Of a stretch of DNA of 41,845 nucleotides, positions 33,506 through 41,845 are shown one piece after another. Each line of letters starts with the position of its first letter. The first letter of the stretch is position 1. The DNA comes from Bacillaceae bacterium SAS-127. Lineage in GTDB: Bacteria > Bacillota > Bacilli > Bacillales > Domibacillaceae. The translations under genes and the position numbers were made by a program. The notes below the pieces were generated by a model. The model was not told the DNA's origin and ran no database searches. It saw only the letters and a list, made by a program, of their open reading frames with translations. The stretch spans positions 1 through 41,845 of the forward strand of contig NKXN01000012.1 of NCBI GenBank assembly GCA_002261155.1, in the 5' to 3' direction.

Positions 33506-33697
33506 TTATGAACTCAGTTTTCTTTCATCTTCCTCAAACAGGTCGTCAAGGGAGCTGAGTGAGCCGTCTTCTTCGACTTGATGGACGGAGATGAGATCGT
33601 CGATAACGGAGAGTTCGATAAAACAGTTCCAACAGTAATACTGGGTCGTGCCGATTTTTCCGATTTCTTTACCTTGACAGTTTGGGCATGTAAGCAT
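33506..33697 (-). CDS. yrzR: YrzR-like zinc-ribbon protein
   Basis: The 63-residue protein starts at MLTCPNCQGKEIG (33697); the GTG at 33706 is inside GAGGTGG. Two CxxC pairs (CPNC near residues 4-7 and CWNC near 23-26) form a zinc ribbon, followed by a strongly acidic tail. Small ribbons like this often contact nucleic acid or RNA polymerase, but no function is established. It lies 107 bp after recD2 and is followed by a type A repeat. Confidence 0.8.
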   Translation of the reverse strand: MLTCPNCQGKEIGKIGTTQYYCWNCFIELSVIDDLISVHQVEEDGSLSSLDDLFEEDERKLSS

Positions 33698-33804
33698 GTA
33701 TGCCACCTCGCACTTCTCTTAGCTTTTTGCTAAAAGGGTGTCCACGTTCAAGGCTTTTTATACATGTGTCAAGAAAGAATGATCTCGACAGCTTTAGTAT
33801 GTTC

Positions 33805-36198
33805 TTAGTCTAGAAAATCATAAGGCGAAACATTTTCCATGCCGATCATCGGATCAATCGCTGTAATTGTTTCTTCTGTTAATAAAAGTGGTTCTTCATT
33901 CTTTACATGTTGATGTTGAGGATGCAATCCGGCAAGTAACTTTTCTTTAAGGGTCGTTTTTCGAGTCAGATCGTCATTTCTTTCGATTCCCATTCGAAAT
34001 GCTTCTTCTTCCCCGCATAAAATGAGAAATTGTTTACTCCTTGTAATCGCTGTATACAATAAATTCCGTCTTAACATACGGTAATAGCTTTTCACGACTG
34101 GCAAGATCACAATCGGAAATTCACTTCCCTGTGATTTATGAATCGAACAGCAAAACGCATGGGTAATTTGATTCAAATCAGCTTTCGTATAAGTGACTTC
34201 ATTGCCGTCATAAGAAACGATGACCATATCCTGCTTTTCGGTATTTTCCTTTGCATAAAAAATCGAAACGACTTCACCGATATCACCGTTAAAAATGTTT
34301 TGCTCCGGCTGATTCACAAGCTGCAGCACTTTATCACCGATTCGATATTCCACATCACCAAACGCCAGCTTTTTTCGAGAGCCATCAGGGTCTCCATTAA
34401 AAATTTCTTGCAGAATAACATTGAGTCGATCAATCCCCGCAGGACCTTTATACATCGGCGCAAGCACTTGTATATTTCTTGCCGTAAACCCTTTTTTGAT
34501 CGCATTTTGGACGACTTTCTCTACAACTTCAGGAATTTGCTGCACTCGACATGTTAAAAAGGAACGATCCTTTTGCTGTTGAGTGACGTTCGTCGGTAGT
34601 TTTCCTTTTTTAATTTCGTGCGCCATTTCAATGATGGAAGATCCTTCTGCTTGGCGATAGATGTCAGTCAAACAGACGGTTGAAATCACTCCTGAGGCGA
34701 GAAGATCTTTTAACACTTGCCCTGGCCCAACAGATGGGAGCTGATCTTCATCGCCAACTAGCACCACTTGTATATCATCGGGAAGAGCTTTAAATAATTG
34801 ATGAGCAAGCCACGTGTCCACCATCGACATTTCATCAATGATTAATAATCGCCCTTCAATTTCTCTTCCTTCCTCATCGTCTAGCGATTCTTGACCGTTA
34901 AATCCAAGCAATCGATGAATCGTCACAGCAGGCAGGCCCGTGGATTCCGCCATTCGCTTCGCCGCGCGCCCAGTCGGTGCCGCTAATTTAATCGGAAATG
35001 GTTCGTCCTTCCCATAACTTTTCGGATCAAGCGAGCACCCATGTAACTCTGCATACAGCTCAACAATTCCTTTAATAACAGTTGTTTTTCCCGTCCCTGG
35101 TCCTCCAGTTAATAACATCATCGGCGACATTAAAGCCGTCTGGATCGCTTCTTTTTGCGTTGATGCGTATTGCACCCCAGTTCGCTCCTCTAAATCACCA
35201 AGTGCCAACAAAAATTCGGACTCAGGAAATTGATCTTCATATTGTTTCTGCTTTAATAGCCGTTCAATATTCGTCACGAGTCCTTTTTCTGAAAAAAATA
35301 AAGAAGGCAAAAATACACGGGCATCTTCTCCAACTACTTTGCCCTCTTCTTCAAGAGCGATTAACTGCTTAGCAATCGCTTCAAAGGAAATTTCCTCTCG
35401 GCCGCTTTTTTCAAGTAACGCTTTCACCACTTGCAGTAACGGTTCAGCTTCTAAATAACAATGGCCTTCCTGCAAGCATTGTTGCTCCACCGTAAATAAA
35501 ATGCCGGCTTTCAAGCGATCTGGATGCTCCCCTTGAATACCAATTTGTGCGCCAAGTTCATCGGCGCGACCAAAGCCGATCCCTTCTACATCTTCCACAA
35601 GTTGATACGGGTTTTTTTGAATGACTTCAATCGATTGCTGCTGATACGCTTGAAAGATTTTCATCGATAGCTGTGGACCAAAGCCGTATTGGTTGAGGGC
35701 AATCATTACCTGTTCCAATCCTTGATGCTCAAGCAACGTCTCGTATAGCTTTTTCGCTTTATCTTCAGGTAGTCTCGGCACTTCTTCAAGAACAGATGGG
35801 TTGTCCAAAATTTTGGAGATTGCTCCATCACCGAGCGTTTCCACGATTTGTTCGGCTGTTTTTTTACCGATCCCTTTAAACAATTCACTCGATAAATACG
35901 TCACAATTCCTTGCTTCGTTTGTGGAATTTCTTTTTGAGCCACTCTCGCATGGAACTGGCGCCCGAACTTCGGATGTTCTTTGAAATTTCCATAAAACAC
36001 ATATATTTCCTGCTCATGAATCTGTGGAAAATACCCAGTAACTACCGCTTCTTTTTCATCGTAATTCTCGTTCGTTTCTGACACTCGAATGCGTAAAACG
36101 GAGTAAAAGTTCTCTTTATTGTGGAAAATCGTGACAAGATGGCGGCCTTTTATATACTTTTCTCCATCCGCGAATAAATCCATCGAATCCTGCTCCAT
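33805..36198 (-). CDS. recD2: RecD2-type 5'-3' DNA helicase
   Basis: The 797-residue SF1B helicase starts at MEQDSMDLFADGEK (36198) after GGAGGGTGG; the GTG at 36207 overlaps that site. An N-terminal OB/HhH region (KGIGKKTAEQIVETLGDGA, GIGFGRADELG) precedes the motor: Walker A LTGGPGTGKTT, Walker B LLIDEMSMVD, and motif VI VTYTKADLNQ...CCSIHKSQGSEF. RecD2 acts in DNA repair without RecBC. It starts 21 bp after yrrB, forming a pair. Confidence 0.95.
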   Translation of the reverse strand: MEQDSMDLFADGEKYIKGRHLVTIFHNKENFYSVLRIRVSETNENYDEKEAVVTGYFPQIHEQEIYVFYGNFKEHPKFGRQFHARVAQKEIPQTKQGIVTYLSSELFKGIGKKTAEQIVETLGDGAISKILDNPSVLEEVPRLPEDKAKKLYETLLEHQGLEQVMIALNQYGFGPQLSMKIFQAYQQQSIEVIQKNPYQLVEDVEGIGFGRADELGAQIGIQGEHPDRLKAGILFTVEQQCLQEGHCYLEAEPLLQVVKALLEKSGREEISFEAIAKQLIALEEEGKVVGEDARVFLPSLFFSEKGLVTNIERLLKQKQYEDQFPESEFLLALGDLEERTGVQYASTQKEAIQTALMSPMMLLTGGPGTGKTTVIKGIVELYAELHGCSLDPKSYGKDEPFPIKLAAPTGRAAKRMAESTGLPAVTIHRLLGFNGQESLDDEEGREIEGRLLIIDEMSMVDTWLAHQLFKALPDDIQVVLVGDEDQLPSVGPGQVLKDLLASGVISTVCLTDIYRQAEGSSIIEMAHEIKKGKLPTNVTQQQKDRSFLTCRVQQIPEVVEKVVQNAIKKGFTARNIQVLAPMYKGPAGIDRLNVILQEIFNGDPDGSRKKLAFGDVEYRIGDKVLQLVNQPEQNIFNGDIGEVVSIFYAKENTEKQDMVIVSYDGNEVTYTKADLNQITHAFCCSIHKSQGSEFPIVILPVVKSYYRMLRRNLLYTAITRSKQFLILCGEEEAFRMGIERNDDLTRKTTLKEKLLAGLHPQHQHVKNEEPLLLTEETITAIDPMIGMENVSPYDFLD

Positions 36199-36219
36199 GT
36201 GCGCCACCCTCCACTATTC

Positions 36220-36885
36220 TTAACTTTCTTCTGCTGCCTTTTCGATCATTTTCTTCCCATATCCCGCTAACATATGATCCGGCTGTACGTCTAACGCTTT
36301 ATTAAACATCGCCATCGCTTTTTCCGCATCCTCTAAATGACCAACGTAAGCGACACCGAGGTTGTAATACGCATCGGCATGCTCTGGATCTGCTTCAATG
36401 ACTTGCTCTAATTGAGCAATCGCCTCATTTAACGCATTCGCTTTCGCTAACGCCAAGCCGAATTGAAAACGAGCTTCTGTATCTTCTTCATTCAGTTCAA
36501 CTGCTCGCTGTAAATAAGGTAACGCCAACACCGCTTGATCGAGCTGCATTAACGTCATCCCTAGCATGAAAAAGGCATCGCTTTCCTCTAACCCTTTATG
36601 TATAGCTTGCTCGAACTGTTTACAAGCTTCCTCTAAATGATTTTGTTCATATAAAAACGTACCGAATGCATAATAAGCGGCACCAGCTTCTGGATCTACT
36701 TCAATCGCTTTTTGATAAAACTTTTCCGCTCGCTCCAATTCACCAATCGTCGAGAGCACATGTCCAAAGTTAATATAAGCCGTTGGTTCTTCCGGTGCTT
36801 CTTCAATTCGTTCTGTGAACAACTTTAACGCCTCTTCAATTTTTCCTTGCTGTAAAAACTCAATACCTTGTAAATTTTTATCCAT
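36220..36885 (-). CDS. yrrB: TPR-repeat protein YrrB
   Basis: The 221-residue protein consists of about six tetratricopeptide repeats, with the recurrent A..Y.NLG/AxYxxFG and P.A pattern at 34-residue spacing from residue 3 onward. It has no catalytic domain. B. subtilis YrrB has the same size and sits upstream of recD2; the partner is unknown. Confidence 0.9.
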   Translation of the reverse strand: MDKNLQGIEFLQQGKIEEALKLFTERIEEAPEEPTAYINFGHVLSTIGELERAEKFYQKAIEVDPEAGAAYYAFGTFLYEQNHLEEACKQFEQAIHKGLEESDAFFMLGMTLMQLDQAVLALPYLQRAVELNEEDTEARFQFGLALAKANALNEAIAQLEQVIEADPEHADAYYNLGVAYVGHLEDAEKAMAMFNKALDVQPDHMLAGYGKKMIEKAAEES

Positions 36886-36932
36886 AATCCACCTCTAACT
36901 GTTTTGATAAAAAAATTATAACATATACAAAG

Positions 36933-36970
36933 AAAAAACCTTTCAAGCAATAAAATGCTTCAAAGGTTTC
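36933..36970 (-). terminator. Terminator of mnmA
   Basis: On minus AAACCTTT-G-AAGCA and TGCTT-G-AAAGGTTT form a long stem with a 6-nt loop, followed by TTTTC. It closes the yczE-cymR-iscS-mnmA unit. Confidence 0.85.
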
Positions 36971-36979
36971 TCCAGCTAG

Positions 36980-38095
<1,116 letters not shown>

Positions 38096-38119
38096 TCAGT
38101 CCACTCTCTTTCTTTTTGC

Positions 38120-39265
38120 TTACGCTTTCGTTAAGCGGGCAGTAATTTGGGCAATTGCTTTTCCTGTTTGTTCAATTTGCTCGGATGAATTTCCTAATCC
38201 AAAGCTAAAACGAATCGAATTGCGAAGACGATCGGATTCTTTGCCAAACATCGCGACTAGTACATGTGACGGTTCAATCGCTCCCGCTGTGCAAGCGGAG
38301 CCACTAGAAGCCGCAACACCTACAAGGTCAAGGTTGACAAGCATCGCCTCAACATCTGTTCCAGGAAAGCTTAAGTTTATCACGTGAGGTAAGGCTTGCT
38401 CAAGTGATCCGTTTAGATGGAAATCGACTTGATGAGCGGATAAATTATCAAGCAGTTGCTGTTTAAAACCGATATACTGCTGCCTTTTTTCTTCTCGACT
38501 TGCCTCAGCAATTTCCACCGCTTTTGCCAACCCAACAATCGCTGGCACGTTTTCCGTTCCGGCCCGACGCTTTCTTTCTTGCTCACCACCAAATACTGTT
38601 GGTGATACAGCAAGTCCTTCTTTCGCATAAAGAAAGCCGATGCCTTTAGGCCCATTGATTTTATGCCCTGATGTCGTTAATAAATCAATCTGCTCTTTGT
38701 TGACATCAATCGCTTGTAATCCGTACGTTTGTACCGCATCGGTATGAAAAGCCGCTTGATGATCTTGTAACAGCTCACCAATTTCTGCAATCGGCTGAAT
38801 CGATCCTACCTCATTGTTTCCATACATAATCGAAACTAAAATCGTATCCGCTCTAAGCGCCGCTTTCACATCCTCGATTGAAACGTGACCATACTCATTC
38901 ACAGGCAAGTATGTGACTTCAAAGCCTTCCTTCTCTAGCTGTGCACACGTATGTAACACCGCATGATGCTCAATGGATGTTGTAATAATATGACGACCTT
39001 GTTCCTTCATCGCTCGCGCGGTACCAACGATCGCTAAATTATCCGCTTCTGTTCCACCACTTGTAAAAATAATTTCATTAAAATCAGCGCCAATGCTTGA
39101 AGCAATCGTCATTCTAGCTGTGTCTACCACATGGCGTGCCGCTCGTCCGAATGAATGAATGCTTGATGGATTACCAAATACTTCAGCCATTTGAACACTC
39201 ATTACTTCAATTACCTCTGGATGAACAGGCGAAGTCGCCGCGTGATCTAAATAAATTCGTTGCAT
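38120..39265 (-). CDS. iscS: Cysteine desulfurase (YrvO/IscS type)
   Basis: The PLP enzyme takes sulfur from cysteine and donates it to MnmA for tRNA thiolation. It starts at MQRIYLDHAATSP (39265, 381 aa), six bases after AAGGGGTGA; the GTG at 39274 overlaps that site. PLP lysine K202 (TTSGHKINGPKG), HHAVLHT and the mobile-loop cysteine C325 (SSGSACTAG) are intact. It is 12 bp after cymR, a regulator of cysteine metabolism. Confidence 0.95.
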   Translation of the reverse strand: MQRIYLDHAATSPVHPEVIEVMSVQMAEVFGNPSSIHSFGRAARHVVDTARMTIASSIGADFNEIIFTSGGTEADNLAIVGTARAMKEQGRHIITTSIEHHAVLHTCAQLEKEGFEVTYLPVNEYGHVSIEDVKAALRADTILVSIMYGNNEVGSIQPIAEIGELLQDHQAAFHTDAVQTYGLQAIDVNKEQIDLLTTSGHKINGPKGIGFLYAKEGLAVSPTVFGGEQERKRRAGTENVPAIVGLAKAVEIAEASREEKRQQYIGFKQQLLDNLSAHQVDFHLNGSLEQALPHVINLSFPGTDVEAMLVNLDLVGVAASSGSACTAGAIEPSHVLVAMFGKESDRLRNSIRFSFGLGNSSEQIEQTGKAIAQITARLTKA

Positions 39266-39277
39266 ATCGATCACCCC

Positions 39278-39697
39278 TTAAATGTAGAACATATAGCCGT
39301 CAGATTCACCTTGATCGGTATGCTTTGCTAAATCATCTAACGTCGTATTTTCTAGTACGTTTTTAATCGCATCACTAATGCGAATCCATAGCTCTCGTTT
39401 CGCTGGCTCTTCGTCTTCAATTCCTTCTACTAAACTGATCGGTCCCTCTAGCACGCGAATGACGTCACCAGCGGTAATGCTTTCCGGCTCTCTCCCAAGT
39501 ACATAGCCACCGTAAGCTCCACGAATACTGCGAACTAGCCCAGAATTACGGAGCGGTGCGATCAGCTGTTCTAAATAATGCTCAGATAAATTATGAGTCT
39601 CCGCAATCACACGCAAAGAAGTCGGCCCTTCTCCATGCCGCTTCGCTAATTCAATCATAATCGTCAAACCATATCGACCTTTAGTTGAAATTCTCAT
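39278..39697 (-). CDS. cymR: Rrf2-family cysteine metabolism repressor CymR
   Basis: The 139-residue winged-helix protein opens MRISTKGRYGLTIMIELAKR and contains helix-turn-helix region LRVIAETHNLSEHYLEQL followed by wing IRGAYGGYVLGREP. It lacks the Cys cluster of iron-sulfur-binding IscR, consistent with CymR, which senses cysteine status with CysK. It precedes iscS and mnmA and overlaps the yczE stop by 4 bp. Confidence 0.92.
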   Translation of the reverse strand: MRISTKGRYGLTIMIELAKRHGEGPTSLRVIAETHNLSEHYLEQLIAPLRNSGLVRSIRGAYGGYVLGREPESITAGDVIRVLEGPISLVEGIEDEEPAKRELWIRISDAIKNVLENTTLDDLAKHTDQGESDGYMFYI

Positions 39698-40356
39698 ATA
39701 TTTACACCTCGATTAGTTTCTTGTTTCCGTTGATTTACTTTGTTAATGATACTATCTGAAAGTCGCTGACATTGCGGCAAAGAAATTCCCACCGCTGTGC
39801 CCATAATAAAACTAAATAAAAATGTACCAAAGCTGACCGGTCCACCGATCACCCAAGCAATAGCTAATACAATAAATTCCATACCGCGACGAATGTGAGA
39901 AACCTTCCAGCCCGTTTTCTTCATCACAGCGAGCATAAAACTATCTCGCGGACCAGCGCCGAGCTGAGCAGAAAGATAAAAAGACATCCCATACGCCATA
40001 ACGATCGTTCCTACAACAAACATACACAATTTCCCACTAAAAGTAGACGGTGTAACAATCATCGGCATATGTAAAAATAAATCGATAAAAATTCCGACTA
40101 GCACCATATTTAAATAGGCTCCGAATTGTGGCCATTCACGTAAATACATAGAAGCAATCGCTAAGATGAAAAAACCAACGAACACAGACCATGTACCTAC
40201 CGTCAATCCGATTTGTTCATAAAGGCCAACGTGAAGTGCATCCCACGGTGTCGCTCCAAGATCGGCTCGAATTAACAACACAATGCCAAGAGACATAAAT
40301 AAAAGGCCAATCGTAAAGATCATTAGCCTAACCACCATATTCCCTTGCTGTTTCAT
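39694..40356 (-). CDS. yczE: YczE-family integral membrane protein
   Basis: The 220-residue protein has about five hydrophobic helices with signature-like pieces LLIRADLGATPWDALHVGL (28-46) and LSAQLGAGPRDSFML, an internal repeat of the same L-A-x-LGA-(T/G)P motif, typical of the YczE/YyaS group. Transport substrate unknown. Its stop overlaps the cymR start (ATGA), so it is co-translated with cymR. That arrangement is not in B. subtilis, where cymR is directly next to rarA. Confidence 0.8.
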   Translation of the reverse strand: MKQQGNMVVRLMIFTIGLLFMSLGIVLLIRADLGATPWDALHVGLYEQIGLTVGTWSVFVGFFILAIASMYLREWPQFGAYLNMVLVGIFIDLFLHMPMIVTPSTFSGKLCMFVVGTIVMAYGMSFYLSAQLGAGPRDSFMLAVMKKTGWKVSHIRRGMEFIVLAIAWVIGGPVSFGTFLFSFIMGTAVGISLPQCQRLSDSIINKVNQRKQETNRGVNI

Positions 40357-40385
40357 CCGCTGAATCCCCTGTTCATATATATCTT

Positions 40386-40415
40386 ATTATACCTATCTAA
40401 ATTGTACCAGTTCAA
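40386..40415 (-). promoter_or_regulatory. Sigma-A promoter of yczE-cymR-iscS-mnmA
   Basis: Minus strand: TTGAAC (40410-40415), 18-bp spacer and TATAAT (40386-40391). A second TATAAT on minus (40430-40435) may be an alternative. Confidence 0.6.
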
Positions 40416-40525
40416 ACGGTCACTTCCGATATTATAGCATAGATCAATAAACAAATAACATGATCATACCTGATTCTATATGGTAAAGTGGAGAAAAAGA
40501 CTTGGGAAAGAAGTGAGGAATGAAC

Positions 40526-41791
40526 ATGAAACCACTCGCCTTTCGTATGCGCCCACGATCCATTGAAGAAATCGTCGGACAAGATCATCTAGTCGATGAA
40601 GGAAAGATTATTCACCGCATGGTCGCGGCAAAGCAACTATCTTCAATGATTTTATACGGCCCACCTGGCATCGGAAAAACGTCGATTGCTAGTGCGATCG
40701 CCGGCAGCACGAAATATGCCTTTCGTACATTAAATGCTGTTACTAGCAATAAAAAGGATATGGAAATTGTCGCCGCAGAAGCGAAAATGTCTGGGAAAGT
40801 GATTTTACTATTAGATGAAGTCCATCGTCTCGATAAAGGAAAGCAAGATTTTTTATTGCCTTTTTTAGAAAACGGTATGATTACGTTAATTGGTGCGACA
40901 ACGAGCAACCCGTACCACGCCATTAATCCAGCCATTCGCAGCCGCTGTCAAATTTTCGAACTAAAGCCGCTTACACCAGAACAAATTAAAGAAACATTAT
41001 CGAGAGCGCTTAAAGATGAAGAAAGAGGACTTGGAAAATATCCAGTAGAAATCGAAGAGACTGCGCTAGACCATTTCGCACAAGCAAGTGGTGGTGATGT
41101 TCGCAGTTCGTTAAATGCACTGGAACTGGCTGTCTTGTCCACTCCACACAATGATGACGGGTACATTTTCATCCATCGAGACATCGCCGAAGAATGCTTG
41201 CAGAAGAAAAGCTTCTCACACGATAAAGATGGTGATGCTCATTACGATGTGTTGAGCGCCTTCCAAAAGTCGATTCGCGGCAGTGATGCCAATGCTGCCC
41301 TTCATTATTTAGCTCGATTAATCGAAGCAGGTGACCTGCCGAGCATTTCAAGAAGACTGCTCGTGATCGCCTATGAAGACATTGGTTTAGCAAGCCCGCA
41401 AGCGGGGCCACGTACACTCGCCGCCATTCAAACAGCGGAAAAAATCGGTTTTCCAGAAGCGCGAATTCCGCTCGCCTCCGCTGTGATCGAGCTGTGCTTA
41501 TCACCGAAATCAAACTCCGCCATTTCTGCCATTGATGCCGCTCTCGCCGACGTTCGTGCCGGCAAAAGCGGAGACGTTCCTGATCATTTAAAAGATGCTC
41601 ACTATCAAGGAGCGAAAGAACTCGGACGTGGACTGGAATACCAATATCCACACGACTTTGAAAGCGGCTGGGTCAAACAGCAATATTTGCCGAATACAAT
41701 AAAAAATAAACGCTATTACGAACCGAAGAAAACAGGGAAATTTGAACAGGCGCTTTCGGGAGTTTATGAGAAGATTGAGAGAGGGAAATAA
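40526..41791 (+). CDS. rarA: RarA/MgsA-family replication-associated AAA+ ATPase
   Basis: RarA acts at stalled replication forks with RecA and SSB. I prefer ATG 40526 (421 aa), seven bases after AGTGAGG, over the ATG two codons earlier. Visible motifs are RPRSIEEIVGQDHLV, Walker A LYGPPGIGKTS, Walker B LLLDEVHRLDKGKQDFLLP, sensor 1 LIGATTSNP, and the C-terminal tetramerisation domain (GLASPQAGPRTLAAIQTAEKIGFPEARIPLA). It is divergent from yczE. The last 54 bp of the window after its stop show nothing recognisable. Confidence 0.95.
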   Translation: MKPLAFRMRPRSIEEIVGQDHLVDEGKIIHRMVAAKQLSSMILYGPPGIGKTSIASAIAGSTKYAFRTLNAVTSNKKDMEIVAAEAKMSGKVILLLDEVHRLDKGKQDFLLPFLENGMITLIGATTSNPYHAINPAIRSRCQIFELKPLTPEQIKETLSRALKDEERGLGKYPVEIEETALDHFAQASGGDVRSSLNALELAVLSTPHNDDGYIFIHRDIAEECLQKKSFSHDKDGDAHYDVLSAFQKSIRGSDANAALHYLARLIEAGDLPSISRRLLVIAYEDIGLASPQAGPRTLAAIQTAEKIGFPEARIPLASAVIELCLSPKSNSAISAIDAALADVRAGKSGDVPDHLKDAHYQGAKELGRGLEYQYPHDFESGWVKQQYLPNTIKNKRYYEPKKTGKFEQALSGVYEKIERGK

Positions 41792-41845
41792 CCTTGAGAC
41801 CTTATTAAATGACGGAGCTGTAGACGTCAAGTCGATTTGGCTCTT

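Noticed and set aside
34138-34557. 139-codon plus-strand frame
   Set aside because: It is antisense to recD2 without a Shine-Dalgarno or family resemblance.
41169-41651. 160-codon minus-strand frame
   Set aside because: It is antisense to rarA and rich in Arg/His/Leu, typical of a shadow frame.

Overview
The window is a stretch of chromosome from an endospore-forming, potentially competent, low-GC Gram-positive of the family Bacillaceae. This rests on sporulation genes (gpr, spoIIP, yqxA, sigK, sda), the comE late-competence locus, and a gene order largely collinear with the rpsT-comE-aroE-greA-alaS-recD2-cymR-rarA region of Bacillus subtilis. It is not B. subtilis: sigK is uninterrupted, pssA and psd are a divergent pair next to sda, yczE lies upstream of cymR, and lepA, mccAB, yrrT and pbpI are not where B. 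subtilis has them. I do not assign a genus.

Layout. 1-3.5 kb: an unidentified gene tail, then gpr-spoIIP-yqxA (minus) and rpsT (plus). 3.5-9.4 kb: holA, small yqzM, comEA-comEB-comEC (minus) and divergent comER. 9.5-14.6 kb: a tightly packed minus-strand housekeeping operon yqeG-yqeH-aroE-yhbY-nadD-yqeK-rsfS-yqeM, with many start/stop overlaps. 14.6-17.4 kb: the replication-checkpoint gene sda (45 aa, TTG start) behind a cluster of DnaA boxes, the divergent psd/pssA lipid pair, and an intact sigK encoding pro-sigma-K. 17.4-19.6 kb: an accessory island with a chain of structured intergenic repeats, long palindromes, a secreted snapalysin-like zinc metalloprotease coupled to a lipoprotein, and a 23-codon hydrophobic peptide gene with its own terminator. 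19.6-28 kb: mtnN, yrzA, yrrS, greA, udk, the tRNA wobble-uridine hydroxylation/methylation genes (yrrO, yrrN, trmR), mltG, yrzB, ruvX and yrzL. 28-31 kb: alaS with a T-box leader and a strong promoter. 31-33.5 kb: an AI-2E-type permease, a YrzF-like kinase, yrzQ, yrzR and two more structured repeats. 33.8-41.8 kb: recD2, TPR protein yrrB, the thiolation pair mnmA-iscS under cymR and yczE, and rarA.

Functional links. The clearest units are DNA uptake (comE), ribosome assembly/silencing and cofactor synthesis (yqe operon), tRNA U34 modification (trmR/yrrN/yrrO and iscS/mnmA) and spore development. The least explained feature is a family of 115-155 bp elements, six copies in two clusters. They share an AAAAGCGGAA left end and, except for one truncated copy, an AGCTGGACAA-like right end. 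They fold into hairpins with compensatory base changes between copies. In three of three gene-adjacent cases they begin 0-4 nt after the stop codon of a co-oriented gene.
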